The notes below the pieces were generated by a model. It made no database searches, was not told the origin of the DNA, and saw only the letters and a list, made by a program, of their open reading frames with translations. Both the position numbers and the translations under genes were made by a program. Positions 17,087 to 23,727 of a stretch of 45,813 bases of DNA are shown here, piece by piece. Position 1 is the stretch's first letter. Every line of letters starts with the position of its first letter. Where the stretch lies: NCBI GenBank assembly GCA_902576395.1, contig CACGVB010000008.1, positions 1-45,813 of the forward strand, given 5' to 3'. This DNA is from an uncultured Pelagibacteraceae bacterium. GTDB taxonomy: Bacteria; Pseudomonadota; Alphaproteobacteria; Pelagibacterales; Pelagibacteraceae.

Positions 17087-17494
17087 ATGCCAAAGAAAAA
17101 AAGTAAAAAATCGAGCAAAAAAACAGTTAAAGGCCAGTTAGGTAAAAAGAAAGAAACCGCTCGAGAAAAGATGATAGGTCAAACTATTGGTTATAGATAT
17201 GATGTTAATTTATTACCTGACTACTCAAGAATAACACCATTCCTAAAAAAATATATTGAAGCAATGGGATGGGATGATTTAAATTGGTTGGAAGATGTTC
17301 ACATGGGATATGAAGAAGATAGACCTGCAGTTTTTGATAGAAATGCAAATGGTTGGGTCACTATTCCAAAGAAAATTAAATTACCTAACAACCAACAAGA
17401 TAGAGACATGATTGCACGAGAACTATTGGTAAAATTTCAAATGTCTCCAAACCACCCTTTGGTAGATTTAAAAAAAGCATATAGAAAATTTTAG
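17087..17494 (+). CDS. Lys-rich protein of unknown function in the amine/amt cassette
   Basis: A 135-residue protein that I do not recognise. Residues 1-28 are almost all Lys, Ser, Thr and Gly and look disordered and nucleic-acid- or anion-binding. The remainder is compact and acidic/aromatic (YIEAMGWDDLNWLEDVHMGYEEDRPAVFDRNANGW) with no signal peptide or membrane helix. It starts 2 bases after the FMN protein gene and precedes amt, so it is probably made together with the three split glutamate synthase subunits and may be a fourth subunit or assembly factor. The N terminus resembles in composition the Lys/Asn-rich start of the preceding FMN protein, which may suggest a shared interaction mode. 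Confidence 0.7.
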   Translation: MPKKKSKKSSKKTVKGQLGKKKETAREKMIGQTIGYRYDVNLLPDYSRITPFLKKYIEAMGWDDLNWLEDVHMGYEEDRPAVFDRNANGWVTIPKKIKLPNNQQDRDMIARELLVKFQMSPNHPLVDLKKAYRKF

Positions 17495-17560
17495 AATCAC
17501 CAACAAATCATATATACCTGAAGTTGTAGTTTAATAAATTCTCTTTGATTTAATTGTTGT

Positions 17561-17623
17561 TTTTAATATTGATCCGATGTCTCCAAATAATAATATTAAA
17601 ATAATTTGTTTAAACAATTGGAG
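17561..17623 (+). promoter_or_regulatory. Possible pseudoknot masking the amt ribosome-binding site
   Basis: In the 134-base leader between the previous stop and amt, TTTTAATATT (17561-17570) is perfectly complementary to AATATTAAAA (17592-17601). The 21-base loop between them contains CTCCAA (17581-17586), which is complementary to TTGGAG (17618-17623), the amt ribosome site. Both helices can form together as an H-type pseudoknot, the layout used by several short translational riboswitches. A 12-base palindrome (TTGTTTAAACAA, 17606-17617) lies between. The first stem is pure A/U, so chance is possible. It does not match a riboswitch class I know. Confidence 0.35.
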
Positions 17624-17628
17624 GTTAA

Positions 17629-19029
17629 ATGACTGACGAACTCGGTGCATTGACAACCATATTTACAGAATTTTACTATTGGATAACAGTAGTACTTATG
17701 TTTCTTATACACGTAGGATTCTGTATGTATGAAGTTGGAGCTTCCCGATACAAACATCATCAACACACATTAATGAAAAACACAATGCTGATTCCTTTGG
17801 TAACAGTAACTTGGTTTTTATTTGGTTGGTGGATTTATTGGGCATTTCCAACTGGACCAGGTCTTGCACCATCAATAATGAATGAAAGCGCAGCGCTAAT
17901 TACAGATGACTCAGCTTTTAGTGCTAAGTGGTATCTGCCAAATAGTGAATTGATGGCAGTAAACTTAGGAGATCATATTAGCGGAGTATTTTGGGCTGCA
18001 TTTTTACTTTTCTCATGGACAGCTGCATCCATTGTATCTGGTGCTGTAATTGAAAGGATTACTACTTTTGCTTTTGGAATTCTTGCGATTGCAATTGGAT
18101 CAGTATTTTGGAGTATAGATGCTGCATGGGGATGGCACTTTGACGGATGGATGTTGAAGATACTCGGTTACCATGATGCTTATGCCTCAGGTGTAATTCA
18201 TGCAGTTGCTGGTGGATTTGCTTTAGGGGTACTTGCTGTTTTAGGACCAAGAATTGGAAAATTTTCATCAAGCGGTGAACCTAGAAATATAGGACCTAGA
18301 AATCCTTGGCTTGTAACTATTGGATTATTTCTAATTTATACAGGTTTTTGGGGATTTTATGCTGCTTGTAATATTCCAATTTACGATCTTGGACCTGAGT
18401 ATGGCATGGAAGGTGTAACCTACTTTACTGCAACCACAATTTATGTAACGCCAACCACACTTAGTGGAATAACAATGAACTTTTTAATGTCTCTCTCAGG
18501 AGGGTTATTAGCAGGTTATGTTGTTTCTAAAGGTGATCCTTTCTGGACTTACTCAAGTGGTTTAGCTGGAATAATCTGTGCATCTGCAGGAAATGATCTT
18601 TATCATCCAATACAATCTTTGATAATTGGAATGATTGGTGTCGTTATAGCTTACAAAATGCATTACTGGGTTGAACGTAGGTTCAAAATTGATGATGCAG
18701 TTGGAGCAGTAGCAGTTCATGGTTATGCTGGGTTTGCAGGACTTGTGATATGCGGTTTTGTATTAAATGGATACCCTTCTTCAGGATACAGTGTTGGTGC
18801 TATGTGGGATGGAACTACATACGCTGCAATAAATCCTTTAGGAATGTTCATAGGTGCAATAATCATGTTCTTTGTCCTTGGAATGATCCCAGGCTACATT
18901 ATAGCTAAAGTGTTAAATGGTATTGGCAAACTCAGAATCCCGAGGGAAGTTGAGTTGGCTGGTTTGGACTACCAAATAATGGAGGAGGCAAAAGAAGATG
19001 AACGCACTGTTGCTTCTTCTAGTAGTTAA
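17629..19029 (+). CDS. amt: Ammonium transporter (Amt/Rh family)
   Basis: A 466-residue membrane channel with about eleven hydrophobic helices. Amt landmarks are present: GASRYKHHQHTLMKN after helix 1, the pore His motifs VIHAVAGG (near residue 187) and AVHGYAG (near 364), and a C-terminal tail of the R-x-P-R-E-V-E-L-A-G-L-D type. The tail diverges after GLD (YQIMEEAKEDE instead of the usual H-G-E-x-A-Y), which is the part that contacts PII proteins in other bacteria; no glnK/PII gene is adjacent. Good ribosome site GGAGG. It probably takes up ammonium or recaptures ammonium leaked from amine breakdown; methylammonium transport is possible for this family. Confidence 0.88.
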   Translation: MTDELGALTTIFTEFYYWITVVLMFLIHVGFCMYEVGASRYKHHQHTLMKNTMLIPLVTVTWFLFGWWIYWAFPTGPGLAPSIMNESAALITDDSAFSAKWYLPNSELMAVNLGDHISGVFWAAFLLFSWTAASIVSGAVIERITTFAFGILAIAIGSVFWSIDAAWGWHFDGWMLKILGYHDAYASGVIHAVAGGFALGVLAVLGPRIGKFSSSGEPRNIGPRNPWLVTIGLFLIYTGFWGFYAACNIPIYDLGPEYGMEGVTYFTATTIYVTPTTLSGITMNFLMSLSGGLLAGYVVSKGDPFWTYSSGLAGIICASAGNDLYHPIQSLIIGMIGVVIAYKMHYWVERRFKIDDAVGAVAVHGYAGFAGLVICGFVLNGYPSSGYSVGAMWDGTTYAAINPLGMFIGAIIMFFVLGMIPGYIIAKVLNGIGKLRIPREVELAGLDYQIMEEAKEDERTVASSSS

Positions 19030-19040
19030 AGGAGGATAAT

Positions 19041-19268
19041 ATGGCTACAGTATCTAATTGGATAGATCACTTAAATAAACCCGCAGAGGATGTGGCGGGT
19101 GCTATTTATCCAGGAGTAGGATCAGAAGGTATATTAGTTCTTATACTTGCTGTTATTTGGATAGGTTGGACAGTTGTAAGCTCAAAACAAGAAAGTGATA
19201 AACTTTCTAAGCTTGCAAGAAGAAGACCAAGTTCAAATGCATGGAAGAGTAATATTACCGATGGATAA
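19041..19268 (+). CDS. 75-aa single-span membrane protein downstream of amt
   Basis: A small protein with one membrane helix (about residues 29-46, GILVLILAVIWIGWTVVSS) and a basic C-terminal tail (KLARRRPSSNAWK) that should face the cytoplasm. A strong ribosome site (AAAGGAGG) lies 11 bases after the amt stop, so it is made with Amt. No family is recognised. It may be an Amt accessory or regulatory peptide, taking the place usually held by GlnK; this is inference from position only. Confidence 0.7.
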   Translation: MATVSNWIDHLNKPAEDVAGAIYPGVGSEGILVLILAVIWIGWTVVSSKQESDKLSKLARRRPSSNAWKSNITDG

Positions 19269-19280
19269 ATAAAAAACGAT

Positions 19281-19308
19281 AAGGGCGCATTTATTTAGAT
19301 GCGCCCTT
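19281..19308 (+). terminator. GC-rich hairpin ending the amt transcript
   Basis: AAGGGCGCAT and ATGCGCCCTT form a perfect 10-pair stem around an 8-base loop, 12 bases after the stop of the 75-aa gene. It is far more GC-rich than its surroundings. On the plus strand only a short U run follows (CUUUA), so it may act as a partial terminator, a 3' stabiliser, or both; on the minus strand a T-rich tract follows but no gene reads that way. Confidence 0.65.
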
Positions 19309-19316
19309 TACAAAGT

Positions 19317-19469
19317 ATGGACGAAGAAAAAAAAAATCCCAACAAAACACCAGGTAAAATGGCTAGATTAGCATGGCCTAAATCTAAATATGGTGTCTAT
19401 GCCGCAATCATTATTATTGTTATAATTAATGTGCTTTACTATAAAGACCAATTATTATCACTAATTTAA
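19317..19469 (+). CDS. 50-aa membrane protein
   Basis: Short open frame reading MDEEKKNPNKTPGKMARLAW, then a basic stretch, then a membrane helix (YAAIIIIVIINVLYY) and a short polar end, stopping 9 bases before mgsA. Layout (charged/basic N terminus, one Ile-rich helix) resembles the 73-aa protein at 37319-37540. The ATG at 19317 has no ribosome site and lies just after a hairpin; the in-frame ATG at 19359 has AGG upstream and would give 36 residues. Typical of the tiny membrane proteins of streamlined marine genomes. Real coding is likely but not certain. Confidence 0.5.
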   Translation: MDEEKKNPNKTPGKMARLAWPKSKYGVYAAIIIIVIINVLYYKDQLLSLI

Positions 19470-19478
19470 AACTAATTT

Positions 19479-20357
19479 ATGTGTGGCATCGTTGGAATTT
19501 ATCTAAAATCTAAAAAGTTTGAAAAATCCTTAGGAGGTATGCTTTCAAAAATGTTGGTCAGCATGGAGTCTAGAGGTCCTGACAGTGCAGGTTTTGCAAT
19601 TTATAAAAGTGATAAAAATAAAATTTATAAATATTCTATTTGTTTAAATGATATGAGTTTTGAAAAATTTAAAAAGGAAATGAAAAAGAAAGTAAAACTT
19701 ACAAATATAGAAAAAAATTCAGACCACGTAATTTTAAAATCTGTTGAAACACCTAATAAAATTCTCCCTATTTTAGAGGATTTTTCAATAATATCACTAG
19801 TTGGGTACGGAAAATCTATAGAAATTTTTAAACAAGTAGGAAAACCAAGCAATGTTGTAAAAAAATTTAATCTAGATAATTTCTCAGGAACTCATGCTAT
19901 TGGCCATACAAGAATGGCAACAGAAAGTGCAATTACAACTGACGGATCACACCCCTATTCTACAGGTGAAGATGAATGCTTAGTACATAATGGTTCCTTG
20001 TCTAATCATAACAATTTAAGAAGAAAATTAAAAAAAAATGGATCCAAATTTAGTTCTGATAATGATACGGAGGTAGCAGCTGGTTATATTTCAGATAGTT
20101 TAAAAAAAAGAAATTTAAAACAAACATTAAATAAAGGCTTAAGCGATTTAGATGGATTTTATACTTTTATTGCAGGAACACATAGTGGTTTTGCAGTTCT
20201 AAGAGATGAGATTGCATGCAAGCCTGCTGTTATCGCTGAAACAAAAGACTATGTAGCAATTTCATCAGAGTTTCAAGCAATGGCACATTTACCAAATGTA
20301 AATAATGCAAAAATTTTTGAACCTGAGCCAGGTATCGTTTATTCTTGGGGAAAATAA
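19479..20357 (+). CDS. mgsA: N-methylglutamate synthase subunit A (class II amidotransferase domain), second copy
   Basis: Second stand-alone Ntn amidotransferase, 292 residues, catalytic Cys at residue 2 (MCGIVGIY) with the glutamine-site motifs HTRMATES, LVHNGSL and DNDTEV. It lacks some of the acidic insertions of the first copy and is more Lys-rich. The gene order A-B-C followed by gmaS matches the mgsABC-gmaS order known from methylamine-using bacteria, which supports N-methylglutamate synthase: methylamine (or gamma-glutamylmethylamide) plus glutamate gives N-methylglutamate and ammonia. The start lies 9 bases after the 50-aa gene with no clear ribosome site. Its TAA overlaps the next ATG. 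Confidence 0.78.
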   Translation: MCGIVGIYLKSKKFEKSLGGMLSKMLVSMESRGPDSAGFAIYKSDKNKIYKYSICLNDMSFEKFKKEMKKKVKLTNIEKNSDHVILKSVETPNKILPILEDFSIISLVGYGKSIEIFKQVGKPSNVVKKFNLDNFSGTHAIGHTRMATESAITTDGSHPYSTGEDECLVHNGSLSNHNNLRRKLKKNGSKFSSDNDTEVAAGYISDSLKKRNLKQTLNKGLSDLDGFYTFIAGTHSGFAVLRDEIACKPAVIAETKDYVAISSEFQAMAHLPNVNNAKIFEPEPGIVYSWGK

Positions 20358-21037
20358 TGATACTTGATTTAAAGAATCTAAAACTAAGATCTGTGAATGA
20401 AAAACTTCAAAATATTGATCGAAAAAAAAATAAAAGAGACTTTGTAATATCAAACCCTGAAGGTAATCATGCTATCTGTGCAGGTCTTACAGAAAATATT
20501 GATGTAACTATCAAAGGTCACGTAGGATATTATTGTGCAGGTATGAACCAAAATGCAAATATTGTAGTTGATGGAAATGTGGGAACCGGAGTTGCAGAAA
20601 ATATGATGTCTGGAAAAGTTCATGTAAAAGGAAATGCATCACAATCTGCGGGGGCAACTGCTCATGGTGGAATATTAATTATTGATGGTGATGCAAGTTC
20701 AAGATGTGGAATTTCAATGAAAGGTATAGATATAATAGTGAAAGGATCTGTAGGCCATATGTCAGCATTTATGGCACAATCTGGAAATCTAGTTGTTTGT
20801 GGTGATGCAGGTGAAGCATTAGGTGACAGCTTGTATGAAACAGACATATATGTAAAAGGAAAAGTAAAATCTTTAGGTGCTGATTGTGAAGAAAAAAAAA
20901 TGAGTAAAAAACATAAGACAAAATTAAAAGAGCTTTTGAAAAAGGCTGGATCAAATATTAAGCCTGAACAATTTAAAAGATATGGTTCTGCAAGAAAACT
21001 TTACAATTTTAACATAGATAATGTATCTAACTATTAA
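20357..21037 (+). CDS. mgsB: N-methylglutamate synthase subunit B (GXGXG domain), second copy
   Basis: GXGXG beta-helix protein matching the C-terminal domain of glutamate synthase, about 226 residues. Repeats are clear (GHVGYYCAG, GNVGTGVAENMMSG, GNASQSAGATAHGG, GDASSRCGISMKG, GSVGHMSAFMAQSG, GDAGEALGDSLYE). I place the start at the ATG at 20357, which overlaps the mgsA stop as TAATG and has GGGG 7-10 bases upstream; the open frame extends back to an in-frame TTG at 20345, which is less likely. Shorter than the first copy because the N-terminal extension is missing. A structural partner of MgsA and MgsC. Confidence 0.8.
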   Translation: MILDLKNLKLRSVNEKLQNIDRKKNKRDFVISNPEGNHAICAGLTENIDVTIKGHVGYYCAGMNQNANIVVDGNVGTGVAENMMSGKVHVKGNASQSAGATAHGGILIIDGDASSRCGISMKGIDIIVKGSVGHMSAFMAQSGNLVVCGDAGEALGDSLYETDIYVKGKVKSLGADCEEKKMSKKHKTKLKELLKKAGSNIKPEQFKRYGSARKLYNFNIDNVSNY

Positions 21038-21039
21038 AT

Positions 21040-22359
21040 ATGAAAAATAAAACTCTCCCTCGTCAATCCTGGACCTTTGATGAATATACTAACTCTGAGA
21101 TAAGAAGAGCAGCTGAGACTGGAATTTATGATATTAGAGGTGGCGGTTCTAAAAGAAAGCTTCCACATTTTGATGATTTATTATTTTTGGGTGCTTCAAT
21201 GTCTAGATACCCTTTAGAAGGATATAGAGAAAAATGTACTACAAATGTAACTTTAGGCACAAAATATGCAAAAAAACCATTAGAGCTAGACATTCCAATT
21301 ACGATTGCTGGTATGAGTTTTGGAGCATTATCTGGTCCAGCTAAAGAGGCATTAGGAAGAGGAGCAAGTGCAGCTGGAACATCTACCACGACAGGTGATG
21401 GAGGAATGACACCAGAGGAAAGAGGCCAATCAAAAAATTTAGTTTATCAACTTTTGCCCTCAAGATATGGAATGAACCCAAATGATTTAAGAAAAGCAGA
21501 TGCAATTGAGGTAGTGATTGGACAAGGTGCTAAACCTGGTGGAGGTGGAATGTTACTAGGACAAAAAATAGATGATCGTGTTGCAGAAATGAGAACTCTA
21601 CCAAAAGGTATTGATCAAAGATCTGCATGTCGTCATCCTGATTGGACTGGTCCGGATGATTTAAAAATAAAAATTTTAGAATTAAGAGAAATTACTAAAT
21701 GGAAAGTTCCAATATTTATAAAAATTGCTGGAGCAAGACCTTATTATGATACGGCATTAGCTGTAAAAGCTGGAGCCGATGTTATTGTCTTAGATGGTAT
21801 GCAAGGTGGTACAGCAGCAACACAAGAAGTATTTATTGAGAATGTAGGCCAACCAACTTTAGCCTGCATAAGACCAGCTGTAGATGCTTTGCAAGATTTA
21901 AATTCTCATAGAGAAGTTCAGCTTATAATATCTGGTGGAATTAGAAATGGTGCAGATGTAGCTAAAGCTCTTGCATTAGGAGCTGATGCAGTATCAATTG
22001 GGAGTGCAGCTATGATTGCAATTGGTGATAATGATCCAAAATGGGAAAAAGAATATGAAAAACTTGGAACTAAAGCTGGTGCGTATGATGACTGGCATGA
22101 GGGAAATGATCCCGCAGGAATTTCAACTCAGAAACCAGAGCTAATGAAAAGATTAGATCCAAAAAAAGCTGGTAGAAAATTATCAAATTATTTAAAGGTC
22201 ATGTCTTTAGAAGCGCAAACTATTGCACGAGCGTGTGGTAAAAACAGTCTTCATAACTTAGAACCAGAGGATTTATGTGCATTAACTGTTGAGGCTGCAG
22301 CAATGGCTAGAGTTCCTTTGGCAGGAACTAGCTGGATACCAGGTATAAAAAAGAAATAG
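21040..22359 (+). CDS. mgsC: N-methylglutamate synthase subunit C (FMN domain, no Fe-S cysteines), second copy
   Basis: FMN-binding (beta/alpha)8 domain of glutamate synthase type, 439 residues, with GMSFGALSGPAKEAL near residue 92, IKIAGARPYYD, VLDGMQGGTAATQ and ISGGIRNGADVAKALALGADA. It aligns along its length with the first copy, but where that protein has C-x2-C-x4-C-PVGVATQ this one reads AGAYDDWHEGNDPAGISTQ: all three cysteines are replaced, so no 3Fe-4S cluster should form here. That fits a non-redox amine transfer chemistry rather than an NADPH- or ferredoxin-driven synthase. The gene is 2 bases after mgsB. N-methylglutamate synthase is the best call given gmaS next door. Confidence 0.8.
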   Translation: MKNKTLPRQSWTFDEYTNSEIRRAAETGIYDIRGGGSKRKLPHFDDLLFLGASMSRYPLEGYREKCTTNVTLGTKYAKKPLELDIPITIAGMSFGALSGPAKEALGRGASAAGTSTTTGDGGMTPEERGQSKNLVYQLLPSRYGMNPNDLRKADAIEVVIGQGAKPGGGGMLLGQKIDDRVAEMRTLPKGIDQRSACRHPDWTGPDDLKIKILELREITKWKVPIFIKIAGARPYYDTALAVKAGADVIVLDGMQGGTAATQEVFIENVGQPTLACIRPAVDALQDLNSHREVQLIISGGIRNGADVAKALALGADAVSIGSAAMIAIGDNDPKWEKEYEKLGTKAGAYDDWHEGNDPAGISTQKPELMKRLDPKKAGRKLSNYLKVMSLEAQTIARACGKNSLHNLEPEDLCALTVEAAAMARVPLAGTSWIPGIKKK

Positions 22360-22362
22360 TTA

Positions 22363-22393
22363 TTGATAGTTAATAAATAATTCGTAGTATAAT
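22363..22393 (+). promoter_or_regulatory. Candidate promoter directly upstream of gmaS
   Basis: In the 39-base gap before gmaS, TTGATA (22363-22368) and a perfect TATAAT (22388-22393) are separated by 19 bases, slightly long. The -10 ends 5 bases before the ATG, so transcription would start at or next to the start codon and give a leaderless mRNA; no ribosome site is present, which agrees. gmaS may thus be transcribed both from mgsA and on its own. Confidence 0.4.
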
Positions 22394-22398
22394 CACTA

Positions 22399-23724
22399 AT
22401 GCCCAAAAATTTATCTAATGTTGCTAAATCCAAAAAAATTAAATATTTTTTAATAAGTTTCGTTGATTTGTTTGGTGTATTAAGATCAAAATTAGTACCT
22501 GCACAAGCAATAAAAGAGATGCAAAAAAATGGTGCAGGATTTGCTGGATTTGCAGCTTGGCTTGATATGTCACCAGCAGACTCTGATATGTTTGCTATAC
22601 CGGATCCAGATAGTTTAATTCAATTACCTTGGAATAAAGAAGTAGGTTGGCTTGCTTCAGACCTATGGATGAATGGCAAACCTGTTGAGGCATCACCAAG
22701 AGTGATGTTAAAAAACCAAATAAAATCGCTATCAAATGAAGGTTACACCATGAAATCAGGTGTTGAGTGTGAATATTTTCTTATATCACCTGATGGTAGT
22801 TCTATTGCAGACTCAAGGGATACTCAATCTAAACCTTGTTATGACCAATCAGCTTTAATGAGGCAATATGATTTAATAAAAGAGATATGTGATTGCATGA
22901 TTACAATGGGATGGAATCCATATCAAAATGATCATGAAGATGCTAATGGCCAGTTTGAAATGAATTGGGACTACACTGACTGCTTAACAACAGCAGATAG
23001 ACATACATTTTTTAAATTTATGGTTAAGTCTATAGCAGAAAAGCATGGATTAAGAGCAACATTTATGCCTAAACCATTTGAACAACTGACAGGTAATGGA
23101 TGTCATGCACATATTTCTCTATGGGATAAGAAAAAAAATAAATTTTTAGATAAAAATGACAAACTTGGACTTAGTAAATTAGCATACAATTTTTTAGGTG
23201 GAGTGATTAAAAATGCAGGTTCATTATCAGCATTCTTTAATCCGACTCTAAATAGTTATAGAAGAATAAATGCGCCACCGACTAAATCTGGTGCAACATG
23301 GTCACCAAGTAGTATTTCTTACACGGGGAATAATCGAACACATATGATTAGAGTTCCAGATCCAGGAAGATTTGAACTTAGATTAATGGATGGGTCAGCG
23401 AATCCATATTTACTACAAGCAGGAGTTTTAGCAGCAGGCATAAATGGTATTAGAAAAAAAGTTAATCCTGGAAAACCATTATTCTGTAATATGTATACTG
23501 ATCACCAAAAATATCCTAACCTACAAAAATTACCAAATACATTAGAAGATTCCCTAGAATTGTTAAATTTTAATACAGTAATGAAAAATGCTTTTGGAAA
23601 AAATGTTTTAAACAGTTATATCAAATTAAAAAAATCTGAAATTGAAAATTTCAAGTCAAAAGAAAAATTTGATAAATTAAAACCTATTACAAAGTGGGAA
23701 AGATCTAATACTTTGGATTGCTAG
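22399..23724 (+). CDS. gmaS: Gamma-glutamylmethylamide synthetase (GlnT-type ligase)
   Basis: Glutamine synthetase family enzyme joining methylamine to the gamma-carboxyl of glutamate with ATP. 441 residues, the usual length of GmaS. The N-terminal segment IKYFLISFVDLFGVLRSKLVPA and GAGFAGFAAWLDMSPADSDMFAIPDP are features I associate with GmaS. Catalytic-site motifs are GVECEYFLI near residue 120, NDHEDANGQFEMNW near 176, GNGCHAHISLW near 233 and RTHMIRVPDPGRFELR near 314. It follows mgsABC as in known methylamine operons and stops 3 bases before the PLP-enzyme gene. A general GlnT role with ammonia or other amines cannot be fully excluded. Confidence 0.82.
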   Translation: MPKNLSNVAKSKKIKYFLISFVDLFGVLRSKLVPAQAIKEMQKNGAGFAGFAAWLDMSPADSDMFAIPDPDSLIQLPWNKEVGWLASDLWMNGKPVEASPRVMLKNQIKSLSNEGYTMKSGVECEYFLISPDGSSIADSRDTQSKPCYDQSALMRQYDLIKEICDCMITMGWNPYQNDHEDANGQFEMNWDYTDCLTTADRHTFFKFMVKSIAEKHGLRATFMPKPFEQLTGNGCHAHISLWDKKKNKFLDKNDKLGLSKLAYNFLGGVIKNAGSLSAFFNPTLNSYRRINAPPTKSGATWSPSSISYTGNNRTHMIRVPDPGRFELRLMDGSANPYLLQAGVLAAGINGIRKKVNPGKPLFCNMYTDHQKYPNLQKLPNTLEDSLELLNFNTVMKNAFGKNVLNSYIKLKKSEIENFKSKEKFDKLKPITKWERSNTLDC

Positions 23725-23727
23725 AAT

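Noticed and set aside
17495..17628. Known glutamine (glnA-type), glycine or SAM riboswitch upstream of amt
   Set aside because: I found none of the conserved core sequences of these classes; only the unassigned pseudoknot-like pairing remains.
20345..20356. TTG start for mgsB at 20345
   Set aside because: The ATG at 20357 overlaps the mgsA stop as TAATG, as between the first-set B and C genes, and has a GGGG ribosome site in place.
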